From CAZTYW01 sp964617695 (GTDB lineage: Bacteria; Chloroflexota; Dehalococcoidia; UBA2247; RBG-13-53-26): a stretch of 20,783 nucleotides of DNA. The notes beneath the pieces are model-generated. The model was not told the origin of the DNA, made no database searches, and saw only the letters and a program-made list of their open reading frames with translations. Location: the NCBI GenBank assembly GCA_964617695.1, contig CAZTYW010000032.1, forward strand, positions 1-20,783, in the 5' to 3' direction. The number at the start of each line of letters is the position of its first letter. Position 1 is the stretch's first letter. Shown piece after piece: positions 7,800 to 15,367 of the stretch. A program made the translations under genes and the position numbers.

Positions 7800-7807
7800 C
7801 GAGTTGC

Positions 7808-7828
7808 CGGACCTGGGTTGCCGGTCCG
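7808..7828 (+). other. Small hairpin after the thiolase gene
   Basis: CGGACC (7808-7813) and GGTCCG (7823-7828) form a perfect 6-bp stem with a 9-nt loop. It begins 8 bases after the thiolase stop and overlaps a short direct repeat, GTTGCCGG (7803-7810 and 7817-7824). No T-run follows. Confidence 0.35.
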
Positions 7829-7874
7829 TGCTGTTCGTGAGGCCGGGTCAGCGGTAGCTCATCAACGACTTAGA

Positions 7875-7906
7875 CGCATGGGCAGGTCAAGAGGCCTGCC
7901 CATGCG
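7875..7906 (+). other. Strong 12-bp hairpin between thiolase and first ACAD
   Basis: CGCATGGGCAGG (7875-7886) pairs perfectly with CCTGCCCATGCG (7895-7906). Two further pairs (one a wobble) inside the 8-nt spacer would leave an AAGA tetraloop. It lies in the largest gap but one inside the cluster (7800-7981), about 75 nt before the next start codon. No T-tract follows, so an RNA-processing, stabilising or attenuation element is as likely as a terminator. It could set the ratio of upstream to downstream transcripts. Confidence 0.5.
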
Positions 7907-7981
7907 GGATGTGATTTCGGCAGCAGTATCAGTCTTCTCTGAGACATTCGGGGTGGCGAGAAATGTCCCCAAGGAGGGCAA

Positions 7982-9169
7982 ATGGAGTTTGGCTTCACCA
8001 AAGAGCAACAGGCGTGGCAGCAAGAGATTAAGGAGTTCCTCAAAGACAATCCCCCTGACAAGTTCCCTACCCAAAGCGGCGAAGACTCCTGGGGGCACGG
8101 TGCTTTCTCCTTTGAGTTTGTTCGCCTTCTGGGCAGCAAGGGCTGGATAGGCTTGACCTGGCCGAAGAAATACGGCGGTCAGGAGCGCCCCTGGATGGAC
8201 CTTCTGATCCTCTTCGAAGAGTTGGCGTATGCCAGGGTGCCATGGGCAGCGGCTGCCATATGCTGGTCGATGAGCAACACCGTCCTGGACCTGGGCAGCG
8301 GGGAATTGAAGCAGGAATTCCTGCCTGGCATTGGCAGGGGCGAGACGCTGCTCTGGCTGGCCATGAGCGAGCCGGACGCCGGCTCCGACCTGCTGGCGCT
8401 GCGGACGACGGCCGTAGAGCAGGACGATTGCTTCGTGGTCAACGGTCAGAAGGTCTGGAGCGCCCTGGCGCACCTGTCGGACTACGGCTTCCTGTTTGTC
8501 AGGACTGAGACCGATCCAAACGTGCCCAAGTATGCGTCCATAAGCCTGCTGCTTCTCGACAAGAGTCTGCCCGGCGTAACGGTGCAGCCGATGACCAGCA
8601 TGTTGGGAGACATCTTCCACAGCGAGGTATTCATGGACAACGTGCGCATCCCTAAGAAGTACCTCCTGGGGGAGAAGAACCAGGGAGTGATTCACCTGGC
8701 CAAGACGCTGGAGTTTGACAGGTTCTGGGCCCGTTTCCCCAAGCCGGCCTTCTGCAAGAAGATCACCGAAGAGTTGGCGGAATATGCCAGGGAGACTCGC
8801 GTCAACGGCAAGCTGCTGTCCGAAGACCCCTCGGTCAGGGCCAAGCTGGTTGACAGTGCCATTGAGATCGAGGCCTGCCGTCAGGTCTTCTGGAACGTCG
8901 GCTGGAAGATAGACAGGGGAATGCCGCTTACCTACGAGGCTTCTGCAGCCAAGGTGCTGGCCGATGACATGGGCATGCGCTTCTTCGACAGGGGCATGCA
9001 GGTAATGGGTCCTTATGCTTATTGGGGGGAGGCCGACAGGTGGGCCAGGCTGCGGGCGAATATGCGGCGCTGGTATCTCTGGACTGCGGGTGACAGCCTG
9101 GCGGGTGGTACGTCCGAGATTGCCAGGAATACCATGGCCACCACCGGGCTGGGTCTGCCCAGGAAATAA
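7982..9169 (+). CDS. Acyl-CoA dehydrogenase, alpha-type subunit 1
   Basis: This 395-aa ACAD starts with AAGGAGG at 7971-7977. Domains are an N-terminal helical part (1 to about 120), a beta part with 'SEPDAGSD' at 129-136 and 'VNGQKVWS' at 153-160, and a C-terminal helical part. Glu244 in 'KTLEFDRF' sits where isovaleryl- and long-chain ACADs carry their catalytic Glu. The alternative C-terminal Glu (YEGT in medium-chain enzymes) is Gly here ('AGGTSEI'). The Arg/Phe/Gln stretch that binds FAD across the dimer interface is absent ('ARETRVNGKLL' instead). It should therefore need the beta-type subunit encoded 30 bp downstream, as in mycobacterial FadE heterotetramers. It is the most divergent of the four alpha-type proteins. 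The role is 2,3-desaturation of an acyl-CoA. Confidence 0.88.
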   Translation: MEFGFTKEQQAWQQEIKEFLKDNPPDKFPTQSGEDSWGHGAFSFEFVRLLGSKGWIGLTWPKKYGGQERPWMDLLILFEELAYARVPWAAAAICWSMSNTVLDLGSGELKQEFLPGIGRGETLLWLAMSEPDAGSDLLALRTTAVEQDDCFVVNGQKVWSALAHLSDYGFLFVRTETDPNVPKYASISLLLLDKSLPGVTVQPMTSMLGDIFHSEVFMDNVRIPKKYLLGEKNQGVIHLAKTLEFDRFWARFPKPAFCKKITEELAEYARETRVNGKLLSEDPSVRAKLVDSAIEIEACRQVFWNVGWKIDRGMPLTYEASAAKVLADDMGMRFFDRGMQVMGPYAYWGEADRWARLRANMRRWYLWTAGDSLAGGTSEIARNTMATTGLGLPRK

Positions 9170-9199
9170 CCCCGCTTTCGGGACCGGAAGGAGTACGGA

Positions 9200-10315
9200 A
9201 TGGACTTCAGTCTGAGCGAACAACAGGAGATGCTGAGAAAGAGTGCCAGGGATTTCTTCACCAACGAATTGCCCAAGACGCTTGTCAAGGAGATCGCCGA
9301 AGACGAGAAGGGCTATCCGCCAGAGCTGTGGAAGAAGATGGCTGATCTGGGCTGGATGGGACTGGTACTGCCGGAGAAATACGGTGGCTCCGAAGCAAGC
9401 TTCATGGACCTGGCCATCCTGTTGCAGGAGATGGGGCGGGCGTGTCTGCCGGGGCCTTTCTTCTCTACCGTAGTGCTTGGTGCTTATACCATTCTGGATG
9501 CCGGGAGCGAGGAGCAGAAGCAGCGGCTGCTGCCCGGACTGGCCAGGGGCGAGCTCATCGTTACTCTAGCCCTGGCTGAGCCGCAGGCCACGTATTCTCC
9601 TGATTTCATTGAGGCGAAGGCTAAGGATGCAGGGGATGGCTACGTCATTAGCGGCACCAAGCTCTTTGTCTCGGATGCTCACGTTGCCGACTACTTGATA
9701 TGTGCGGCCAAGACCGGGGCAGGCGTCACTCTTTTCCTGATTGATGCCAGGAGCCCAGGGGTGAGCTGCAGTCTTCTCCCGGCGCTGGGTGGAGAGAGGC
9801 AGTGCGAGGTGAAGTTCAGCGAGGTCAGGGTGGCCAAAGGGGATGTTCTGGGTGAGCTAGACCGGGGGCAGGACTACATACACAAAGCTATGAACCGGGC
9901 GGCTGCAGCCAAATGCGCTGAGATGCTGGGGGGGGCCGAGCAGGTCATGGAGATGACTGTTTCTTATGCAAAGGAGAGAGTGGCCTTCGGGCGGGCCATA
10001 GGCGCCTTTCAGGCTATCCAGCACCATTGCGCCAACATGCTCAACGACCTGGACGCATGCCGCAACATGACCTACAGGGCAGCCTGGATGGTCAGCGAGC
10101 ACCTGCCGTGTGCCATGGAAGTGTCTTTGGCCAAAGCCTGGGTGAACCAGGCATACAAGCGGATGACGTCTTTGGGCCATGAGATACACGGTGCCATAGC
10201 ATTTCAGCACGATCACGACATGCATTTGTACTTCAAGCAGGCCAAGCTGGGGGAGGTGGCCTTTGGGGATACCGCATATCATTCCGAGGTGGTGGCGAAG
10301 GGTTTGGGACTCTAG
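9200..10315 (+). CDS. Acyl-CoA dehydrogenase, beta-type subunit 1
   Basis: This 371-aa ACAD subunit has a ribosome site GGAAGGAG at 9186-9193. It keeps the FAD-binding stretch 'ERVAFGRAIGAFQAIQ' at 259-274 (Arg260, Phe263, Gln274). Ala residues (about 234-237, 'NRAAAAK') occupy the helix-G position where the alpha-type proteins have Glu, and its C-terminus ('FGDTAYHSEVV') has no YEGT-type Glu. Taken alone it looks non-catalytic. With the preceding alpha subunit it can complete a shared active site, as established for alpha2beta2 FadE complexes. It is about half identical by eye to the duplicated beta gene downstream and differs clearly in codon use. It is 30 bp after subunit alpha-1 and 27 bp before alpha-2. 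Confidence 0.88.
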   Translation: MDFSLSEQQEMLRKSARDFFTNELPKTLVKEIAEDEKGYPPELWKKMADLGWMGLVLPEKYGGSEASFMDLAILLQEMGRACLPGPFFSTVVLGAYTILDAGSEEQKQRLLPGLARGELIVTLALAEPQATYSPDFIEAKAKDAGDGYVISGTKLFVSDAHVADYLICAAKTGAGVTLFLIDARSPGVSCSLLPALGGERQCEVKFSEVRVAKGDVLGELDRGQDYIHKAMNRAAAAKCAEMLGGAEQVMEMTVSYAKERVAFGRAIGAFQAIQHHCANMLNDLDACRNMTYRAAWMVSEHLPCAMEVSLAKAWVNQAYKRMTSLGHEIHGAIAFQHDHDMHLYFKQAKLGEVAFGDTAYHSEVVAKGLGL

Positions 10316-10342
10316 AGCCAACGTCGCTGGAAAGGAGAGGTT

Positions 10343-11593
10343 ATGGATTTTCGCTTTACCGATGAGGAAGAGGCATTCCGAAAAGAGGTAAAGGAGTTCC
10401 TCGACAAGGAATTGCCGTCCGACTGGCCGGGCGTAGACCCAGACATGTACCACGAGGATGCCTTCGATGAGATCCACGACGTCAGCCAGGACATGCAGAA
10501 GAAGCTGGCAGCCAAGGGCTGGCTGGGACTGACCTGGCCCAAGAAGTACGGAGGCCAGGAACAGCCCCTGTGGAAGCAGATGATCCTGGAACAGGAGATA
10601 ACCTATCGCGGGGCACCGGGACTGGATGCGTACCAGTTCATCGGTGGTATGGGGGACCTGATCCTGGGGTTCGGCACCGAAGAGCAGAAGCAGAAGTACA
10701 TACCGATGATGGTACGTGGAGAGGTCAAGGGGGCCACAGGCATGAGCGAGCCCAATGCCGGCTCAGACCTGGCCAACCTCCAGTTGAAGGCGGAACTGCA
10801 GGGCGATTACTTCATACTCAACGGGCAGAAGACCTGGCAGAGTGCCGCCCACCGGGCCGACTTGGCTCCCGTGTACGTCAGGACGGACCCGGAGCTTGCC
10901 AGACACAGGGGGATCAGCATACTCCTGGTCGACTACAAGAACACTCCGGGGATTACCATGAGGCGTCTGACCATGATGACTGGTTTGGGGGCTTTCAACG
11001 AGGTGTTCTACGACAACGCCAAGGTCCCCAAGGAGAACCTGCTGGGAGAGATAAACGGCGGCTGGAAGATAACCATGGCCGCGCTCAGCCACGAGCGAAG
11101 CTACGGCGTCATGCTCCTGATCAACATCAAGCGAGACCTTGACCTGCTGGTGCAGTACTGCAAGGAGACCGAAGTAAACGGGGTGCCGCTGTCCAAGAAC
11201 AAGCTGATTCGGAACAGGCTGGCTGACCTCGTTATTCAGCAGGAAGTCGCTCGCAATATGGGCTACAAACTGAACTATCTGGCGCTTACAGGCGGCGACG
11301 TAGTGGCCACTGCCAATTACATAAAAGTGCTTGGTGGAATCATAACCCAGCGCGTGGCCCAGCTTGGAATGCAAATCATGGGTCACTACAGTCAACTGGG
11401 TTCGGTTGGGGGCAACTGGAGACAGATGGACCCCGAGAAGGACAAGTGGACCAAGCTGGGAGGCAGGTTCAAGCATTTGTACCTGAGCACCATCTGCAAC
11501 ACCATCGCTGCTGGCACCACTGAGGTGGCCCGCAATGCCATCGCCATGGGATTGGGGCTTCCCAGGGAACCCAGGCCGGCGCCAAAGAAGTAA
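10343..11593 (+). CDS. Acyl-CoA dehydrogenase, alpha-type subunit 2
   Basis: This 416-aa ACAD has AAAGGAGAGG at 10331-10340 and starts 'MDFRFTDEEEAFRKEV'. Key elements are 'LTWPKKYGGQE' at 63-73, 'MSEPNAGSD' at 134-142 and 'LNGQKTWQS' at 159-167. Glu251 in 'LSHERSYG' is the likely helix-G catalytic base. The C-terminal 'AAGTTEVARN' has no Glu at the medium-chain position. The cross-subunit FAD stretch is replaced by 'CKETEVNGVPLSKN'. It is slightly longer than its paralogues owing to extra residues near 'SVGGNWRQMDPEKDKW' and a basic Pro-rich tail. It is followed after 22 bp by the first copy of the duplicated beta gene, its probable partner. Confidence 0.88.
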   Translation: MDFRFTDEEEAFRKEVKEFLDKELPSDWPGVDPDMYHEDAFDEIHDVSQDMQKKLAAKGWLGLTWPKKYGGQEQPLWKQMILEQEITYRGAPGLDAYQFIGGMGDLILGFGTEEQKQKYIPMMVRGEVKGATGMSEPNAGSDLANLQLKAELQGDYFILNGQKTWQSAAHRADLAPVYVRTDPELARHRGISILLVDYKNTPGITMRRLTMMTGLGAFNEVFYDNAKVPKENLLGEINGGWKITMAALSHERSYGVMLLINIKRDLDLLVQYCKETEVNGVPLSKNKLIRNRLADLVIQQEVARNMGYKLNYLALTGGDVVATANYIKVLGGIITQRVAQLGMQIMGHYSQLGSVGGNWRQMDPEKDKWTKLGGRFKHLYLSTICNTIAAGTTEVARNAIAMGLGLPREPRPAPKK

Positions 11594-11611
11594 ATCAGGA
11601 GAAGGGGGACA

Positions 11612-12750
11612 ACAAATGGACCTATCATACAGTGAAGAGCAGGAGATGTTGTGGAAGTCTGCGCGGGACTTTCTGGCGAACAGGTGTCCGAAGACGCTGG
11701 TGCGAGAGATGGAGGAAGAGGAGAAGGGGTATGTAGCGGAGCTATGGAAGGAGATGGCGGACCTGGGGTGGGTGGGGCTTCCGTTCCCTGAGCAGTATGG
11801 AGGGGGAGGGTTCAGCTTTCTTGACCTGGTGGTGTTGTTAGAGGAGATGGGTCGGGCGTGTTTACCTGGGCCGTTCGTATCGACGGTGGTGCTTGGGGGC
11901 ATGCCGGTGGCGAAGTGGGGTACGGAGGAGCAGAAGAAGGAGATACTGCCGAAGCTATGCGGTGGCGAGTTGATAATGACGATGGCGCTGACGGAGCCGA
12001 GTGCGAGGTATGAGGCGAAGGCGGTGCAGGTGAAGGCGACGGCAGAGGGTGATGGATACGTCATAAGCGGGACGAAGCTATTTGTGAATGACGCTAACGT
12101 AGCGGACAAGATGATAGTTGTAGCCAGGACGGCGGAGAAGGCTGATGCTGAGGAAGGGATCACGCTGTTTGTGGTGGATGCGAAGAGTGCAGGGATAAGC
12201 ATGCAGTTGCTGAGTACGATGGCAGGGGACAAGCAGTGTGAGGTGACGTTTGACAGGGTGAAGGTGTCGAAGGCTGACGTACTGGGAGAGGTAGACAAGG
12301 GGTGGGGGCTGGTGAAGGAGGTGATGGGGTGGGCGGCGCTGGCGAAGTGTGCTGAGATGATGGGTGGAGCGCAGCAGGTATTGGAGATGACGATAGATTA
12401 TGCCAAGGAGAGGGTACAGTTTGACCGGCCGATAGGGAGTTTTCAGATAATCCAGCACTATCTGGCAGACATGTCGATAGACGTAGATAGTTCGAGGGTA
12501 AGTCTGCACAAGGCGGCGTGGATGCTGAGTGAGGGGATAGGGTGCACCAAGGAGATATCGGTGATCAAGGGGTGGCTGAGCGAGGCATACCGTCGGGTGG
12601 CGGCGCAGTCGCACCAGATACATGGTGCCATAGGGTTCACCAAGGACCATGATCTGGAGCTGTATTTCAGGCGTGCCAAGGCTGGTGAGCTTTACTTTGG
12701 TGATGCGGACTACCATCGTGAAATCGTAGCTCAGGAACTGGGACTCTAGC
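11612..12750 (+). repeat. Perfect 1139-bp direct repeat, copy 1
   Basis: Reading both copies side by side I find no difference between 11612-12750 and 15368-16506. The identity begins 4 nt before the ATG (ACAAATGG) and ends 1 nt after the stop (TAGC). Flanking bases differ immediately (A/T on the left, T/C on the right). There are no terminal inverted repeats or target-site duplications, so it does not look like an insertion sequence. Confidence 0.93.
11616..12749 (+). CDS. Acyl-CoA dehydrogenase, beta-type subunit 2 (duplicated, copy 1)
   Basis: This 377-aa beta-type ACAD subunit starts at the ATG after GGAGAAGGGGG (11598-11608). A longer in-frame reading would overlap the upstream gene. 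It has the FAD-binding stretch 'ERVQFDRPIGSFQIIQ' at 265-280 (Arg266, Phe269, Gln280). No Glu occupies the helix-G position ('GWAALAKCAEM' at 238-248), and the C-terminus ('GELYFGDADYHRE') has no medium-chain-type Glu. It should therefore supply cofactor binding rather than the base. Its codon use is unusual: Ala GCG, Gly GGG, Thr ACG and Val GTG dominate, C is scarce on the coding strand, and the antisense strand stays open for long stretches. Neighbours favour GCC, ACC and GGC. The last 60 or so codons look closer to the neighbours. The second copy at 15372 is identical. Confidence 0.92.
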   Translation: MDLSYSEEQEMLWKSARDFLANRCPKTLVREMEEEEKGYVAELWKEMADLGWVGLPFPEQYGGGGFSFLDLVVLLEEMGRACLPGPFVSTVVLGGMPVAKWGTEEQKKEILPKLCGGELIMTMALTEPSARYEAKAVQVKATAEGDGYVISGTKLFVNDANVADKMIVVARTAEKADAEEGITLFVVDAKSAGISMQLLSTMAGDKQCEVTFDRVKVSKADVLGEVDKGWGLVKEVMGWAALAKCAEMMGGAQQVLEMTIDYAKERVQFDRPIGSFQIIQHYLADMSIDVDSSRVSLHKAAWMLSEGIGCTKEISVIKGWLSEAYRRVAAQSHQIHGAIGFTKDHDLELYFRRAKAGELYFGDADYHREIVAQELGL

Positions 12751-12774
12751 TCGCCAACGGGGGAAAGGAGAGCA

Positions 12775-13959
12775 ATGGACTTTCGCTACACTGAAGAGGA
12801 AGAGGCTTTCCGCAAAGAGGTGATTGAGTTCCTCGAGAAGGAGCTGCCGGCTGGTTGGCTGGGTGTGGATCCTGGGCCCGAGGAAGAATCAAGAGAGGAC
12901 GTGTATCCGGTTGCGCTGGACATGTGGCGCAAGCTGGGAGAGAAGAACTGGATAGGTCTGACCTGGCCCAAGGCGTGGGGTGGTCAGGAGGCAACTTTGT
13001 GGAAAGAGATGGTGCTGCTGCAGGAGCTGGCCTATCGTGGCTCACCAGGAATGGACCTGGCCATAGCGCAGGCTGACCTGCTGCTGCATTTCGGTACTGA
13101 GGAGCAGAAGCAAAGGTTCATCCCGCCCATAACCCGGGGCGAGGTGAAGTGGGCCATAGGAATGAGCGAGCCCAATGCCGGTACCGATACTTTCAACGTG
13201 CAGTTGAAGGCCGTTAAGGAGGACGACTGCTACGTCCTCAACGGCCAGAAGACCTGGTCCAGCGGCGGTCATCATGCGAAGTACGAGGCGGTCTACGCAA
13301 GGACTGCCCCTGACAAGCACCTGGGTGTCAGCGTGTTCATAGTTGACCTGGAGAGTGCCGGAGTCAGCATGCGGCAGATAGAGCAGTGTACGGGCATCCC
13401 GGCATTCTGCGAGGTCTTCTTTGACAACGTCAGGGTACCCAAAGAGAACCTGATTGGGGAAGAGAACGGCGGATGGCAGATACTGTTGCACGCCTTCCAG
13501 GCTGAGAGGACTTACGGGCTGTTCATAATATACAACACGAAGCGGTATCTGGAGCAGTTGGTCGAGTATTGCCGGCAGACCAGGGTTGATGGCCGGCCGC
13601 TATCGGAAGACCCCATCATACGCAACAGACTGGCGCAGGCCGCTATCGAGATTGAGGTCGGCATGAACCTGGGCCATGAACTGAAGTGGATGGCAACGCA
13701 GGGTATTCAGACCATTAAGCCGAGCTGCCAGATCAAGGTGCATGGTGGAGCGCTGGCCCAGCGGTTCGCCAACCTTGCTCAGCAGGTTCTTGGACTGTAC
13801 GGGCCGCTGAACGAGGACTCCAAGTGGGTTCAGATTGGGGGCAGGATGAGGCACACTTACCTCAGTTCGCTGTCATTCACCATGGCCGGCGGCACCACCG
13901 AGACTTCCAAGAACCACATTGCAGGCAGATTCGGACTGGGTTTGCCCAAGCAGGTCTAG
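12775..13959 (+). CDS. Acyl-CoA dehydrogenase, alpha-type subunit 3
   Basis: This 394-aa ACAD has GGGGGAAAGGAG at 12759-12770 and starts 'MDFRYTEEEEAFRKEV'. It contains 'LTWPKAWGGQE' at 62-72, 'MSEPNAGTD' at 130-138 and 'LNGQKTWSS' at 155-163. Glu244 in 'FQAERTYG' is the likely helix-G base. The C-terminus is 'AGGTTETSKN', and there is no FAD-type ERxxF/FQxIQ stretch. It is unusual in having no beta gene directly downstream: the next gene is another alpha type. It lies 25 bp after the duplicated beta copy 1, which it may share with the upstream alpha-2. Together with alpha-4 it forms the closest alpha pair by eye (shared 'MATQG' and 'LGLYGPL.E.SKWV'). Confidence 0.88.
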   Translation: MDFRYTEEEEAFRKEVIEFLEKELPAGWLGVDPGPEEESREDVYPVALDMWRKLGEKNWIGLTWPKAWGGQEATLWKEMVLLQELAYRGSPGMDLAIAQADLLLHFGTEEQKQRFIPPITRGEVKWAIGMSEPNAGTDTFNVQLKAVKEDDCYVLNGQKTWSSGGHHAKYEAVYARTAPDKHLGVSVFIVDLESAGVSMRQIEQCTGIPAFCEVFFDNVRVPKENLIGEENGGWQILLHAFQAERTYGLFIIYNTKRYLEQLVEYCRQTRVDGRPLSEDPIIRNRLAQAAIEIEVGMNLGHELKWMATQGIQTIKPSCQIKVHGGALAQRFANLAQQVLGLYGPLNEDSKWVQIGGRMRHTYLSSLSFTMAGGTTETSKNHIAGRFGLGLPKQV

Positions 13960-13996
13960 AAGCGCCCGTTCGGGTGTGGCTCATACCTGAAAGGCA

Positions 13997-14012
13997 GCAC
14001 CCGGCGGGGTGC
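13997..14012 (+). other. Short hairpin in the 191-bp gap after ACAD alpha-3
   Basis: GCACCC (13997-14002) and GGGTGC (14007-14012) form a 6-bp stem with a GGCG loop, in GC-rich sequence with no T-run. The rest of the gap (13960-14150) is G-rich and holds no gene I can support. This gap is the largest inside the cluster and breaks the otherwise tight spacing. Confidence 0.3.
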
Positions 14013-14150
14013 CGGCCTCTATGATCAGGAGGATTGGGGCTTGCGGGGGACTGGGGTTGGGTGACCTGTCCCCGGGATGGATTCGCGGCCGCCAACATCA
14101 CGCTACAGCCCGGCAGTCGGACTTCAGGTCTTGAAACGGAAAGGAGCGCA

Positions 14151-15347
14151 ATGGACTTCCGTTTTACCGGTGAGGAAGAGGCGTTTCGGAAGCAAGTACA
14201 GGACTTCCTGGATGAGGTGTTGCCAGAGGGCTGGCTGGGCGTGGATCCTGACGGGCACAACGAGCAAGCTGATGAGGAGTTGCACCAGTTTGACCTTGAG
14301 TTGAGGCGCAAACTGGCGGCTGAAGGCTGGCTTGGACTGCAGTGGCCCAAGCAGTATGGCGGTCAAGAGGCTCCGATGATGAAGCGTTTCATTCTGGAGC
14401 AGGAGTTGATCTACAGAGGGGCACCTTACTGGGCGGTGTCTGCTGCTCTGATGACCGGGGACATGATCCTGCAGTTTGGCACAGAAGAGCAGAAGCAGAA
14501 GTTCCTTCCGCCTATCGCCCGTGGAGAGGTGCAGTGGGACGTTGGAATGAGCGAGCCCAATGCCGGCTCAGACCTGGCCAACCTGCAGTTGAGGGCTGTG
14601 GAGGACGGTGACCAGTTTGTTCTCAACGGCCAGAAGACGTGGCAGACCGGTGCCCACTATGCCGATTGGGCAATAGTCTACGCCCGGACTGATCCGGCCG
14701 CCGTTAAGAAGCAGAAAGGTATCACCACCTTCCTGGTCGACCTGAAGAGCCCCGGCATCAGCATGCGCCGCATACCACAGATGACCGGACATCCCGCATT
14801 CTGTGAGGTCTTCTATGACAACGTCAGGGTTCCCAAGGAGAACGTGCTCGGGGCGGTGAATGGGGGGTGGGGTGTAGCGCTTTTCGGCGTTGCCACTGAG
14901 AAAAGCTTTGGCTTCTGGCTGATAAACAGTGGTAGGCGGGACCTGGAGATGCTGATCGAGTATTGCAGGGAGACCGAGGTCGACGGCCAGCCGCTGGGTA
15001 AGGACCCGCTCATTCGCAGCAGGTTGGCCCAGATGGCTACGGAGTTTGAGGTGGGACGGAACCTGGGGCTGAGATTGAACTGGATGGCAACCCAGGGCAT
15101 GCCCATTGTGTCTGAAGCCTGCCAGATGAGGCCTTTTGGTGGAAATTTGCTGCAGCGCCTTGGTCATCTTGGCGTGCAGGTCCTGGGACTGTACGGGCCG
15201 CTGGATGAGAAATCCAAGTGGGTCAGGCTGAGAGGCAGGATGAAGTACCTTTACCTGGCCGCCATAGCCATGACGATCGAGGGAGGCACCAACGAGGCCT
15301 CCCGGAACACGGTGGCTACGGTGGGGCTGGGCTTGCCCAGAGGCTAG
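14151..15347 (+). CDS. Acyl-CoA dehydrogenase, alpha-type subunit 4
   Basis: This 398-aa ACAD starts at the ATG after AAAGGAG (14140-14146), which aligns its N-terminus ('MDFRFTGEEEAFRKQV') with the other alpha subunits. An in-frame extension to 14034 exists but has no family similarity. It has 'MSEPNAGSD' at 133-141 and 'LNGQKTWQT' at 158-166. Glu250 in 'VATEKSFG' is the likely base, and the C-terminus is 'IEGGTNEASRN'. That Glu precedes Gly-Gly-Thr, one position away from the medium-chain catalytic Glu, so it is probably not equivalent. The cross-subunit FAD stretch is missing. The second copy of the duplicated beta gene follows after 24 bp and is the obvious partner. A 38-bp stretch (14547-14584) is identical to alpha-2 (10742-10779). 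Confidence 0.88.
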   Translation: MDFRFTGEEEAFRKQVQDFLDEVLPEGWLGVDPDGHNEQADEELHQFDLELRRKLAAEGWLGLQWPKQYGGQEAPMMKRFILEQELIYRGAPYWAVSAALMTGDMILQFGTEEQKQKFLPPIARGEVQWDVGMSEPNAGSDLANLQLRAVEDGDQFVLNGQKTWQTGAHYADWAIVYARTDPAAVKKQKGITTFLVDLKSPGISMRRIPQMTGHPAFCEVFYDNVRVPKENVLGAVNGGWGVALFGVATEKSFGFWLINSGRRDLEMLIEYCRETEVDGQPLGKDPLIRSRLAQMATEFEVGRNLGLRLNWMATQGMPIVSEACQMRPFGGNLLQRLGHLGVQVLGLYGPLDEKSKWVRLRGRMKYLYLAAIAMTIEGGTNEASRNTVATVGLGLPRG

Positions 15348-15367
15348 AGACTATCAGGGAAGGAGCT

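Noticed and set aside
7818..8150. Plus-strand open frame of 110 codons in the thiolase-ACAD gap
   Set aside because: It overlaps the well-supported ACAD start in another frame, spans the hairpin, has no ribosome site and no family resemblance.
7862..9223. Minus-strand open frame of 453 codons opposite ACAD alpha-1
   Set aside because: It has no ribosome site and no recognisable protein features. It is the shadow of a strongly supported ACAD on the plus strand.
10763..12298. Long minus-strand open frame (about 511 codons) antisense to ACAD genes
   Set aside because: It is Ser/Thr/Pro-rich low-complexity translation opposite two well-supported genes. It results from the G-rich, C-poor codon use of the duplicated beta gene. 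A matching frame opposite copy 2 (15344-16054) simply repeats it.
14034..14150. N-terminal extension of ACAD alpha-4
   Set aside because: The extra 39 residues do not resemble ACADs. The ATG at 14151 has a good ribosome site and aligns with the paralogues.
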